Below, piece by piece: positions 35,618 to 44,182 of a DNA stretch of 64,000 nt. The notes beneath the pieces are model-generated. The model searched no databases and had not been told where the DNA came from. It was given only the letters and a program-made list of their open reading frames with translations. Where the stretch lies: NCBI GenBank assembly GCA_016718265.1, contig JADKDZ010000004.1, forward strand, positions 62,001 to 126,000. The letters run 5' to 3'. Made by a program: the position numbers and the translations under genes. The stretch is from Uliginosibacterium sp. (GTDB lineage: Bacteria > Pseudomonadota > Gammaproteobacteria > Burkholderiales > Rhodocyclaceae). How positions within the stretch are numbered: position 1 is the first letter of the stretch; every line of letters starts with the position of its first letter.

Positions 35618-36751
35618 ATGAGTATTGCGATCAGCAGTGTGTTTGACAGTGGCAACATCGAGCTTGTCGATGCCAGCAGTTGCGACGACATCCGGCTCAG
35701 GATCCGGCCCGATGCGGGCGGCGAGTTCATGCAGTGGTTCCACTTTCGCGCGCACGGCGTGCGGGGCTTGCCGCTGAGACTGGTGATCGAGAACGCGGGG
35801 GCTTGCAGCTACGCCGCGGGCTGGGACGGTTACCGCTGCGTGGCCAGCTACGACCGCAAGCACTGGTTCCGCATCCCCGATACTCGCTACGATCAGGTGG
35901 CGCTGACGATCGAGCTCACTGTCGCGGCCGATACGGTCTGGTTCGCCTATTTCGAGCCGTACTCACAGGAGCGGCATCTGGACCTGATTGCGGGCTGCCA
36001 GACCAGCGGGCTGGCGCGGGTGGAGAGCCTGGGGCGCAGTTTGCAGGGGCGCGATCTGGACTGTGTGCGGATTGGCAGCGGCCCCCGGCAGATCTGGATC
36101 CAGGCGCGCCAGCATCCGGGCGAGAGCATGGCGGAGTGGTTCATGGAGGGCCTGATCGAACGGCTGCTCGATATTGCCGATCCGGTGGCGCGGGCGTTGC
36201 GCGAGCAGGCGACGTTCCACTTGATTCCGAACATCAACCCTGACGGCAGTCTGCTGGGACATCTGCGCAGCAACGCGATCGGGGTGAACCTGAATCGTGA
36301 GTGGCATGCCCCCAGTCTGGCGCGCAGCCCGGAGGTCTTGCACGCTCAGCGCGCAATGCGCCTCACCGGCGCCGATCTCTTCCTCGATATCCATGGCGAT
36401 GAGACCTTGCCCTATGTCTTCATCGACGGCAGCCACATGGTGCCGGGGTACGGGCCGCGTAACCTCGCGCTGCAGGCGGCCTTTCTGGAGAACCTGCGCC
36501 ACGCGAGCCCGGACTTTCAGACCGAGTTCGGCTACAGCGACGACCGCTTTACCGATGAAATGATGACCCTGGCTTCGAAGTGGGCCGCCGCGACTTTTGG
36601 CTGCGTGTCGCTGACGCTGGAGATGCCTTTCAAGGACAACGCGAATTCGCCAGACCAGGAATGCGGATGGAATGGTGCGCGCAGCAAGCGCCTGGGGGCG
36701 GCTTTCCTGCTACCAATCCGGCAACATCTGCTAGCGCTGTCGGCAGGCTGA
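35618..36751 (+). CDS. M14-family zinc carboxypeptidase (cytosolic carboxypeptidase-like)
   Basis: 377 residues from ATG 35618. An N-terminal beta domain (about 1-115) is followed by an M14 catalytic domain with the zinc motif ARQHPGES (His and Glu), NPDG, NREWH and the third ligand in FLDIHGDE; the catalytic Glu lies in LTLEMPFKDN. The N-terminal domain plus M14 layout is that of bacterial homologues of eukaryotic Nna1/CCP enzymes. No signal peptide, so cytoplasmic. The natural substrate is unknown. Confidence 0.88.
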   Translation: MSIAISSVFDSGNIELVDASSCDDIRLRIRPDAGGEFMQWFHFRAHGVRGLPLRLVIENAGACSYAAGWDGYRCVASYDRKHWFRIPDTRYDQVALTIELTVAADTVWFAYFEPYSQERHLDLIAGCQTSGLARVESLGRSLQGRDLDCVRIGSGPRQIWIQARQHPGESMAEWFMEGLIERLLDIADPVARALREQATFHLIPNINPDGSLLGHLRSNAIGVNLNREWHAPSLARSPEVLHAQRAMRLTGADLFLDIHGDETLPYVFIDGSHMVPGYGPRNLALQAAFLENLRHASPDFQTEFGYSDDRFTDEMMTLASKWAAATFGCVSLTLEMPFKDNANSPDQECGWNGARSKRLGAAFLLPIRQHLLALSAG

Positions 36752-36923
36752 CGCATTTTTGCGTCAGGTCATTGCATCGCCAATCGCGACGCCTGGGCGG
36801 GAGCCGATTTGATCTGAGGCATGAGCGTCCTCGAAATCGGGGCGGATCATCGCCTCCGGCCCGATGCGCCATGACAAGGAGCTAGGGCCGGAATCCCTCA
36901 AATCAAATAACAGGAGTCGTCGC

Positions 36924-37667
36924 ATGAACAAGCTCTGTGCTTGGATGTTTGGTGGTGCATTGGCCATGGCAGCGCAGCCTTTGGTGGCTGCGGAAGGCGT
37001 ACATTGGGGTTATGACGGTGAAGCCGCACCGGAACACTGGGGTGAGCTGGCGCCGGCGTTTGCGGCCTGTTCCGCCGGGCAGAACCAGTCTCCGGTGGAT
37101 ATTTCGGGCGAGGTGAAAAGTGCGGTGCCGAAGCTCTATTTCGACTACAAGAGCCAGGCGACCGAGGTGCTGAACAACGGCCATACCGTGCAGGTGAATT
37201 TTGCGCCGGGCAGCACGATGCGTCTCGGTGACCACCGCTTCGAACTCAAGCAGATGCATTTCCACGTGCCGAGTGAAAATCATGTCCATGGCAAGTCTTT
37301 TGCAATGGAGGGGCATCTCGTTCATCAGGACAAGGATGGCAAGCTCGCCGTGGTGGCGGTCATGTACAAGCCGGGCAAGGCGCAGGGGACGATTGGCAAG
37401 GTCTGGCGGCAGATGCCGGAAAATGCCGGTGACAAGCAGGCCTTCGAGGGGAGAGTACGCGCCGGCGAATTCCTGCCGAAGAATCGTGGGTACTACTATT
37501 TCAGCGGTTCTCTGACGACGCCGCCGTGCAGTGAAGGCGTCTCGTGGGTGGTGCTGAAGACTGCGGTCGATGCTGGCCCTGAGCAGTTTGAGCGCTTTGC
37601 TCATGTCATGCACCACCCGAACAATCGTCCGGTGCAGCCGCTCAACGCCCGGATCGTCATCAACTGA
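36924..37667 (+). CDS. secreted alpha-class carbonic anhydrase
   Basis: 247 residues, ATG 36924 after CAGGAG. Signal peptide ending near PLVAAEG. Zinc ligands are the two His in QMHFHVPSEN and the third in EGHLVHQ; SPVDIS near the N-terminus and SLTTPPCSEGVSW near the C-terminus are alpha-class landmarks. Two cysteines can form the usual disulfide. It interconverts carbon dioxide and bicarbonate in the periplasm. Confidence 0.94.
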   Translation: MNKLCAWMFGGALAMAAQPLVAAEGVHWGYDGEAAPEHWGELAPAFAACSAGQNQSPVDISGEVKSAVPKLYFDYKSQATEVLNNGHTVQVNFAPGSTMRLGDHRFELKQMHFHVPSENHVHGKSFAMEGHLVHQDKDGKLAVVAVMYKPGKAQGTIGKVWRQMPENAGDKQAFEGRVRAGEFLPKNRGYYYFSGSLTTPPCSEGVSWVVLKTAVDAGPEQFERFAHVMHHPNNRPVQPLNARIVIN

Positions 37668-37724
37668 TTGCAGAGGTGGCTGGAGAGCCGCTTGCAGCAA
37701 GGCTCTTCAGCATGCCTTGAAAAG

Positions 37725-37752
37725 AAAAGCCGACCCGCAGGTCGGCTTTTTT
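37725..37752. terminator. bidirectional terminator
   Basis: Eleven-base stem AAAAGCCGACC / GGTCGGCTTTT with a four-base loop and flanking A and T runs. It ends both the carbonic anhydrase gene and the convergent DUF1015 gene. Confidence 0.9.
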
Positions 37753-37775
37753 GCGTTGAAACGCTGCGTGCGGAC

Positions 37776-39014
37776 TCAGTCGAGCACGTGCGAAGCCATG
37801 CCGTCAGCCAGCTTGGGCTCGAACCAGGTCGACTTGGGCGGCATCACCTGGCCCGAATCGGCCACCGACATCAGGTCGCTCATGGTGGTGGCACACATCG
37901 CGAAGGCGACGGCCATTTCGCCGCTGTTCACGCGCTTTTCGAGTTCCGGCAAGCCGCGGATGCCGCCCACGAAGTCGATGCGCTTGTCACGGCGAAGATC
38001 AGCGATACCCAGCACCGGGGTGAGCACGTGCTCGGTGAGCAGACTGACGTCGAGGCGCGCTACAGGGTCGGTCGGGATCAGCTCGGGCTTGATGTTGAGC
38101 TTGTACCACTGGCCCGCCAGATACATGCCGACTTCGCCGTGGGCGGCAGGCTTGACTGGTGCCGCGGCAGGCGTGACGGTGTAGCCGGCGCTGATCCGGG
38201 CGATCAACTCCTCTTTACTGAGGCCATTCAGGTCGCAGACCACGCGGTTGTAATCCATGATCTTCAGCACATGGGCCGGGAAGATGACGGAGAGGAAGTA
38301 GTTGTAGCTCTCTTCCCCGGAGTGGTGCGGATTGGCGCTCCGGCGTGCTGCCGCGACGCGTGAGGCGGCAGCCGAGCGGTGGTGGCCGTCAGCGATGTAG
38401 AGCGCCGGCAGGGCGTCGAAATACCGGGAGATCTGGGCAATGGTCTCAGCGTCGCGAATCACCCACAGGGTGTGGCGAATGCCGTCGTCTGCGGTGGCAT
38501 CGGCGTCCGGCGTCCCGGCGACCGTCGCGCTCAGGACTGCATCAATGGCGGGGGCGTCGGGGTAGGCCAGAAACACCGGGCCGGTCTGCGCGTTCAAAGC
38601 TTCGATCTGGCGAACGCGGTCGTCTTCCTTGTCCGGGCGAGTGAACTCGTGCTTCTTGATGCGGTTGCTGTCGTACTCGATCACCGAGGCGGCGGCTACA
38701 AAGCCAGTCTGAACATGACTGCCCATGATGATGCGATACACGTAGTAGCAGGGCTTGTCGTCACGGGTAATGACGCCCGCGTCAAGCATCTTCTGCAGAT
38801 TCTCGGCAGCTTTGGCATACACCGGGGGCGAGTACAGGTCGGTGCCGGCCGGCAGATCGATCTCGGGCTTGGAGATATGCAGGAAGCTCCAGGGCTTGCC
38901 GGCCGCGCGCACGCGGGCTTCGTCAGAAGACAGCACGTCGTAGGGCGGGGCGATGATGTCGGCGGCGCGGCCGGTAGCCGGGCGAAGGGCCTTGAAGGGC
39001 TGGATCAGGGGCAT
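37776..39014 (-). CDS. DUF1015 family protein
   Basis: 412 residues with landmarks PFKALRPATGRAADIIAPPY at the start, YIADGHHRSAAASRVA in the middle and DFVGGI near the C-terminus, all typical of DUF1015. The family is widespread; its function is not settled. It lies 30 bases downstream of aroG on the same strand and is probably co-transcribed. Confidence 0.9.
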   Translation of the reverse strand: MPLIQPFKALRPATGRAADIIAPPYDVLSSDEARVRAAGKPWSFLHISKPEIDLPAGTDLYSPPVYAKAAENLQKMLDAGVITRDDKPCYYVYRIIMGSHVQTGFVAAASVIEYDSNRIKKHEFTRPDKEDDRVRQIEALNAQTGPVFLAYPDAPAIDAVLSATVAGTPDADATADDGIRHTLWVIRDAETIAQISRYFDALPALYIADGHHRSAAASRVAAARRSANPHHSGEESYNYFLSVIFPAHVLKIMDYNRVVCDLNGLSKEELIARISAGYTVTPAAAPVKPAAHGEVGMYLAGQWYKLNIKPELIPTDPVARLDVSLLTEHVLTPVLGIADLRRDKRIDFVGGIRGLPELEKRVNSGEMAVAFAMCATTMSDLMSVADSGQVMPPKSTWFEPKLADGMASHVLD

Positions 39015-39044
39015 GACGGGTTTCTCCAGAGATGAATGCGACGG

Positions 39045-40124
39045 TTACTTGGCTGATTTACGTTGCGCAATGACAGACTTGATCGTGTCACGCGCGGTGT
39101 GCAGCATGGCCGTGGTGGTGTCCCAGCCGACACAGGCGTCGGTGACCGAGCAGCCGTAGCGAAGCTGGCTCAGATCCGCCGGAATCGGCTGATTGCCGGC
39201 TTCGATGAAGCTCTCGATCATGGCGCCGACGATGGAGGTGCTGCCCTCGCGGATCTGGTGCATGACATCCTTGAGCACCAGCGGCTGTAGCTCAGGCTTC
39301 TTCCAGGAATTGGCGTGCGAGCAATCGATGATGATGTTTTGCGGCAGCTTGGCCTTGGCCAGCAGCTGCTCGGCGAGCGAGACAGACACCGTGTCGTAGT
39401 TCGGGCGGCCGCCGCCGCCGCGCAGCACGATGTGGCTGTACCGGTTGCCTCGGGTACGCACGATGCTGGTCTCGCCGGCGTCGTTCATGCCGAGAAAGCT
39501 ATGGGGATGCGAGGCGGACAGGCAGCCATTGACGGCGGCGTCGAGCGAACCATCCGTGCCATTCTTGAACCCGACGGGGGTTGAGAGGCCCGAGGCGATT
39601 TCACGGTGCGTCTGCGATTCGGTGGTGCGCGCACCGATGGCGGCCCAGCTGATCAGGTCGCCGTAATACTGCGGCGCGATCGGGTCCAGCGTCTCCGTCG
39701 CCGAGGGCAGTCCGATCTCGGCAACATCCAGCAGGAACTGGCGGCCGCGCTCCATGCCTTCGGCGATGTGGAAAGAGTCATCCATCCGCGGGTCGTTGAT
39801 GAAGCCCTTCCAGCCAGTGGTCGTACGTGGCTTCTCAAAGTAGACACGCATGACGACGTACAAGGTGTCCGACACTTCCTCGGCCAGCTGCTTCAGTCGC
39901 CGCGCGTAATCCAGCCCTGCGACCGGGTCATGAATGGAGCAGGGGCCAATGATGACCATGGGCCGGGGGTCTTCGCGGTCCAGGATGCGCTTGATCGTCC
40001 GGCGGCCTTCCAGCACGACGGCTGCGGCGGTATCAGACAAGGGAACCCGTTGCTTGATGGCGGCCGGCGAGGGCATGGCATCAAAGGCGGCGATGTTCAG
40101 ATTTTCGGTGGCGGGATGCGTCAT
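39045..40124 (-). CDS. aroG: 3-deoxy-7-phosphoheptulonate synthase, class I
   Basis: 359 residues from ATG 40124; a longer frame to 40250 runs through a terminator and is rejected. Motifs IIGPCSIHDPVAG, YFEKPRTTTGWKGFINDP, GFKNGTDGS and DCSHANSWKKPE define class I DAHP synthase. It condenses PEP and erythrose-4-phosphate, the first step to aromatic amino acids. Which amino acid inhibits it cannot be told with certainty from sequence alone. Confidence 0.93.
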   Translation of the reverse strand: MTHPATENLNIAAFDAMPSPAAIKQRVPLSDTAAAVVLEGRRTIKRILDREDPRPMVIIGPCSIHDPVAGLDYARRLKQLAEEVSDTLYVVMRVYFEKPRTTTGWKGFINDPRMDDSFHIAEGMERGRQFLLDVAEIGLPSATETLDPIAPQYYGDLISWAAIGARTTESQTHREIASGLSTPVGFKNGTDGSLDAAVNGCLSASHPHSFLGMNDAGETSIVRTRGNRYSHIVLRGGGGRPNYDTVSVSLAEQLLAKAKLPQNIIIDCSHANSWKKPELQPLVLKDVMHQIREGSTSIVGAMIESFIEAGNQPIPADLSQLRYGCSVTDACVGWDTTTAMLHTARDTIKSVIAQRKSAK

Positions 40125-40164
40125 GAATCTAACCAGAGTAGGGGCTCGGGAGCCGGGCTGGAAG

Positions 40165-40194
40165 CACAAAAGGCCCGCAAGCGGGCCTTTTGTG
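40165..40194 (-). terminator. terminator after rpmG
   Basis: Perfect 14-base stem CACAAAAGGCCCGC / GCGGGCCTTTTGTG with a two-base loop. On the minus strand it follows rpmG and separates rpmBG from aroG. Confidence 0.85.
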
Positions 40195-40255
40195 GGTAAA
40201 ACCGGGGTCGGAACCAACCAATGCGTCTTACGCGGGCGCGCCGCGCGCAAAGCGC

Positions 40256-40423
40256 TTACTTGAGCTTGGTTTCCTTGTAAGCAACGTGCTTGCGTACGAC
40301 CGGATCGTACTTCATGAATTCAAGCTTTTCCGGGGTAGTGCGCTTGTTCTTGTGGGTGGTGTAGAAGTGGCCAGTACCCGCAGTGGATTCCAGCTTGATC
40401 TTTTCGCGACCGCCTTTAGCCAT
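40256..40423 (-). CDS. rpmG: 50S ribosomal protein L33
   Basis: 55 residues, ATG 40423: MAKGGREKIKLESTAGTGHF and so on to ETKLK. Length and sequence are those of betaproteobacterial L33. It lacks the CxxC zinc pairs seen in the Zn-binding L33 form. It follows rpmB by 34 bases, the conserved rpmB-rpmG pair. Confidence 0.96.
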   Translation of the reverse strand: MAKGGREKIKLESTAGTGHFYTTHKNKRTTPEKLEFMKYDPVVRKHVAYKETKLK

Positions 40424-40457
40424 TTTGATCTCCGCTATTCAATGTGAGCCGTAGCTC

Positions 40458-40694
40458 TTAGAGCTTCTCGCCGCGTGCGCGCAGCTCGGCCAGAACGACT
40501 TCAATGCCCTTCTTGTCGATGGTGCGCAGACCGGCATTGGAAACACGCAGGCTGACCCAGCGGTTTTCAGTTTCGACCCAGAAACGACGATTCTGCAGGT
40601 TCGGCAGAAAACGACGCTTGGTCTTGTTGTTGGCGTGGGAAACATTGTTCCCCACCATCGGGGCTTTGCCCGTGACAATACATACTCGAGACAT
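40458..40694 (-). CDS. rpmB: 50S ribosomal protein L28
   Basis: 78 residues starting MSRVCIVTGKAPMVGNNVSH, with NNKTKRRFLPNLQ, the standard L28 signature. It is the first gene of the rpmB-rpmG pair on the minus strand. Confidence 0.97.
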   Translation of the reverse strand: MSRVCIVTGKAPMVGNNVSHANNKTKRRFLPNLQNRRFWVETENRWVSLRVSNAGLRTIDKKGIEVVLAELRARGEKL

Positions 40695-40832
40695 ATCTCG
40701 CTCCGGTAGGTGGTTCCGAAAAGCCGCTGATTATACGCGTGAGCCGCAATTCGTATCAAGTACTTATTTCAACGGACTGTTTTCCCGGGGGTAAGGCCTT
40801 GTCGTGTCGGGGTTTGAGAGCAGGCTCGTTTC

Positions 40833-41510
40833 TTACAGCAGGCCCCGCTCGGCAAAGGATAGCGGCGTGTTGCCGGGGGAAACCACGAAGTGGTCGAGCA
40901 CTTTGACATCCACCAGCGCAAGCGCTTGCGTGAGCCGCTGAGTAAGGTGTTCGTCAGCACGGCTGGGCTCCGATACCCCGGAAGGGTGGTTGTGCGCCAG
41001 TATCAAACTCGCCGCATTGTGGGCGAGGGCAATCTTGACGACCTCGCGCGGATACACGCTGGTTTGCGTGAGGGTGCCGCGAAAGAGTTCTTGTGCGGTG
41101 ATGAGCTGGTTTTGCGCATCGAGCATCAACACCATGAAGACCTCGTGAGGGAGGTGGGCGAGGTGCAGTTGCAGCCAGTCTCGAACGGTTTGTGGCGATC
41201 CCAGGATATCCTTCGCCCGCAACTGCTCTCCCAGCGCACGCCGCGCCATCTCCATCACGGCCTGTAATTGCGCATACTTCGCGGGGCCCATGCCGGGGAA
41301 TGACTGAAACTCCTGCAGTGGCGCAGCCTGCAACTGTGCGAGACCGCCAAAACGATTGAGAAGGTCGCGCGCGAGGTCCACCGCGCTCTTGCCACGGACG
41401 CCAACGCGCAAAAATATCGCCAGAAGCTCGGCATCCGAGAGCGCTGCGGCACCTTGTTGCAGCAGGCGCTCACGTGGGCGCTCGTCCTCCGGCCAGTCGG
41501 TGATTGCCAT
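40833..41510 (-). CDS. radC: RadC/MPN-domain JAMM protein
   Basis: 225 residues from ATG 41510. An N-terminal helix-hairpin-helix region (FQSFPGMGPAKYAQLQAV) and a C-terminal JAMM metalloprotease fold with LAHNHPSGVSEPSRAD. Despite the name, a direct role in recombination repair is disputed. It is divergent from coaBC with 66 bases between starts, the usual arrangement in many proteobacteria. Confidence 0.93.
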   Translation of the reverse strand: MAITDWPEDERPRERLLQQGAAALSDAELLAIFLRVGVRGKSAVDLARDLLNRFGGLAQLQAAPLQEFQSFPGMGPAKYAQLQAVMEMARRALGEQLRAKDILGSPQTVRDWLQLHLAHLPHEVFMVLMLDAQNQLITAQELFRGTLTQTSVYPREVVKIALAHNAASLILAHNHPSGVSEPSRADEHLTQRLTQALALVDVKVLDHFVVSPGNTPLSFAERGLL

Positions 41511-41576
41511 GAGATCGACTCGTGTCAGATTACTTGGGGCTAGAATCGCTGCATTCTGATCGGTATGGGTAAGAGC

Positions 41577-42764
41577 ATGACGGAACTTTCGGGCAAGCGC
41601 ATCGTGCTGGGCGTGACCGGTGGCATCGCCGCATACAAGTCTGCGGAGCTGGTGCGCCTGCTGATAAAGGCAGGCGCAGAGGTCCATGTCGTGATGACGG
41701 AGAACGCGACGCGCTTTGTAACCCCGCTTACCTTCCAGGCCTTATCGGGTCACCCTGTTTGGCTGGATCCGTGGGATGACCGGCGCGCCAACAGCATGTC
41801 TCATATCGAGCTGAGCCGGAGTGCCGACGCCTTGCTGGTGGCGCCCGCGACGGCCAATTTCCTGGCGAAGCTGGCGCACGGGCTCGCAGATGATTTGCTT
41901 TCGACACTGTGTCTGGCGCGGGACTGCCCACTGCTGGTGGCGCCGGCCATGAATCGCCAGATGTGGCAGAACCCGGCCACGCAACGCAATATTGTGCGTT
42001 TGCAAGAAGACGGTCTTCACATACTCGGTCCCGACGATGGCGTTCAGGCCTGTGGCGAGGTTGGCGAAGGGCGCATGGTTGAGCCGGAAACCATCTGTGA
42101 AGCCCTGATCAGCTTCATGCAACCCAAGGTCCTCGCGGGCAAGCGGGTCGTGATGACTGCCGGCCCGACTTATGAACCGATCGACCCCGTTCGCGGAATT
42201 ACAAACATCTCGTCAGGCAAAATGGGGTACGCATTGGCGCGTGCGTGTGCTCACGCCGGCGCTGCCGTGGAGTTGGTGAGCGGGTCGGTGGAAATGGACG
42301 CTCCCTACGGTGTGGTGCGGGTCAGCGTGCGTACTGCGCTTGAGATGCACCAGGCCGTTATGGCCCGGATTGCACAGGCGGACATTTTTATCGGTGTGGC
42401 AGCCGTAGCAGATTTTCGTCCGCGGCACGCCGCCGAAAACAAGCTCAAGAAGACACAAGTCGCCTCGCCCGTGCTTGAACTTGAGCAGAATCCGGACATT
42501 CTGGCGGACGTGGCTTCGCTGCCCGCTGCGCCATTCTGCGTGGGTTTCGCAGCGGAAAGCCAGGATCTGGAGACGTATGCTGAAGACAAGCGAAAGCGAA
42601 AACGTCTGCCACTGGTCGTTGGAAATCTGGTGCAAGACGGGATGGGCGGCGATGAGAATACCGTGACCCTGTTCGATGCGCGTGGCGCCCACCCCCTGCC
42701 GCGTGCGAGCAAGCAGGTGCTGGCTGCGGCAATCGTGCACCACCTGGCTGAGATGCTGGGTTGA
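41577..42764 (+). CDS. coaBC: bifunctional phosphopantothenoylcysteine decarboxylase / phosphopantothenate-cysteine ligase
   Basis: 395 residues. ATG 41577 (MTELSGKRIVLGVTGGIAAY) is favoured over ATG 41565 because of a GGGTAAG upstream. The CoaC half has the flavin-binding GGIAAYKSAELVRLL and PAMNRQMWQNPATQRN; the CoaB half has TAGPTYEPIDPVRGITN and SSGKMGYALA. It performs two steps of coenzyme A synthesis. Confidence 0.95.
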   Translation: MTELSGKRIVLGVTGGIAAYKSAELVRLLIKAGAEVHVVMTENATRFVTPLTFQALSGHPVWLDPWDDRRANSMSHIELSRSADALLVAPATANFLAKLAHGLADDLLSTLCLARDCPLLVAPAMNRQMWQNPATQRNIVRLQEDGLHILGPDDGVQACGEVGEGRMVEPETICEALISFMQPKVLAGKRVVMTAGPTYEPIDPVRGITNISSGKMGYALARACAHAGAAVELVSGSVEMDAPYGVVRVSVRTALEMHQAVMARIAQADIFIGVAAVADFRPRHAAENKLKKTQVASPVLELEQNPDILADVASLPAAPFCVGFAAESQDLETYAEDKRKRKRLPLVVGNLVQDGMGGDENTVTLFDARGAHPLPRASKQVLAAAIVHHLAEMLG

Positions 42765-42878
42765 GGCTCGCGTAATGTCCTGAAGCGCTTTGCGATCTGC
42801 AGCGAGCGACCATCAGCGAAGCGAAGTGTTTCGCATGCGCTGCGACCCTAGCCTCGCGGCAAGAAACTGGGCCGCCAA

Positions 42879-43649
42879 TCAGAGGCGCAGCACCCCGCCC
42901 GGCAGCGAATGCGATTGCTCCAGCCGGGTGACGGTTGGGCGCAGGTCCAGCCCCGTCGCGGCCTTGAGCGAGACCGCGCGCTGGCGTAGCTCTACCAGAC
43001 TGAGCTCGATAGTGTCGCCATGCGCGGCAAATGCCACGACGTTGCCGCTGTCACAAGACGGAAATGCCAGCGCGCGTTGCCCGAAGGCAGTCGCGAGGCG
43101 TTTGAGCGAGGGTTCGTAGTGTCGCGAGCGGCCAAACATGTTGGCACTCAAAACGCCTTGCAGGCTCAGGCGTGCCCGGCAAGACTCGTAAAACGCCACG
43201 CTATCGAGTTGCCCGACCTTGGCGTCCTGATCATAGCCATCGACGAGAATGTAGTCGTAGGTGCCGCTATCCGAGCGCAGAAACTCGACCCCATCCGCAA
43301 TGTTAACCGTGAGGCGAGCATCGTCCGCCGGCAGCTTGAAATAGTGACGTGCGGCGGCCCAGACCGCCGGGTTGATTTCAACGACTGTGCAGTGGGCGTT
43401 CGATAACTTCCAGTAACAGAATTTCGTGAGCGAGCCTGCGCCGAGGCCGACAAGCAGAATCCGGTACGGGGAGGCTGCGCTGCTCAGCCAGTCTTCTCGC
43501 ATCAGCAGTCCGGCCATCATCTCCCGCGTGTAGGCCAACTCCAGGTCGATCGGGCGCCGGATGCGCATGGCACCTTGTACCCAGGCGGAACCGAAGTGCA
43601 GGTAGCGAACACCGGATTCTTCGCTGATGTCGATTTCGTGTGACGGCAT
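42879..43649 (-). CDS. spermidine synthase-like protein
   Basis: 256 residues with the SAM-type nucleotide-binding motif LLVGLGAGSLTKF, the acidic residue in VVEINPAVW and YDYILVDGYDQDA, matching the spermidine/spermine synthase fold. The substrate-binding residues of true SpeE are not clearly kept, so another aminopropyl or methyl transfer is possible. A single gene facing away from coaBC. Confidence 0.8.
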   Translation of the reverse strand: MPSHEIDISEESGVRYLHFGSAWVQGAMRIRRPIDLELAYTREMMAGLLMREDWLSSAASPYRILLVGLGAGSLTKFCYWKLSNAHCTVVEINPAVWAAARHYFKLPADDARLTVNIADGVEFLRSDSGTYDYILVDGYDQDAKVGQLDSVAFYESCRARLSLQGVLSANMFGRSRHYEPSLKRLATAFGQRALAFPSCDSGNVVAFAAHGDTIELSLVELRQRAVSLKAATGLDLRPTVTRLEQSHSLPGGVLRL

Positions 43650-43676
43650 GAGAAATGGGGAGGGAAGGAGTTAACG

Positions 43677-43705
43677 AAAAAGCCCCCCGAGTCATTCGGG
43701 GGGCT
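43677..43705 (-). terminator. terminator of the minor pilin operon
   Basis: Ten-base stem AGCCCCCCGA / TCGGGGGGCT with a five-base loop and a T run on the minus strand, 31 bases after the pilE-like stop. Confidence 0.92.
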
Positions 43706-43735
43706 GGATGTTACCAAAAGCACGCTAGACCGAGG

Positions 43736-44182
43736 CTACTTGCGCCAGCACTCAACCGCTGTGACGCCTGACTTGGCGCCGACGACATCCTGTTGCCCAA
43801 CCTGATTCAGGGTGAGCGTGCCGCAACGGTCACCTGTTTGCCCGCTCTGTGGCACCGCCTGAATCACGTAGGTTGTCGCAGTCGCCGCGCCCAAAAACGA
43901 GATCGAATAAACCGCCGCGCCACCCGATTTGGGTGACTGGGTCACCGTCACCGGCAGCGTGAAAGCAGTGCCATCGGACTTCTTCGAGTAGCTGTTGGCC
44001 TCTGTGAAGTTGCGCTCCAGCATCTGTGCCGCTTCCAGCAACACCGTCTTGGCGTCGTTCCGCTTGCTCCGGAAGACGTACTCCTGATAGCTCGGGTAAG
44101 CAATTGCGGCGAGGATGCCGACAATGGCCACCGTAATCATCAGTTCAATCAGGGTAAAACCCCTTGCGTGACGGCGCATCAT
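43736..44182 (-). CDS. pilE: type IV pilin PilE-like (minor pilin)
   Basis: 148 residues. ATG 44182 has GGAGG eight bases upstream and overlaps the pilY1 stop (ATGATG). Prepilin leader MMRRHARG before FTLIELMITVAIVGILAAIA, with Glu at +5 of the mature protein, so it is cut and methylated by PilD. Two cysteines near the C-terminus (DRCGTLTL, VECWRK) form the pilin D-loop disulfide. As last gene after pilY1 it corresponds to the minor pilin PilE of Pseudomonas rather than the major subunit. Confidence 0.92.
   Translation of the reverse strand: MMRRHARGFTLIELMITVAIVGILAAIAYPSYQEYVFRSKRNDAKTVLLEAAQMLERNFTEANSYSKKSDGTAFTLPVTVTQSPKSGGAAVYSISFLGAATATTYVIQAVPQSGQTGDRCGTLTLNQVGQQDVVGAKSGVTAVECWRK

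Noticed and set aside
40125..40250. N-terminal extension of aroG
   Set aside because: It would read through the rpmG terminator hairpin; ATG 40124 matches the family.
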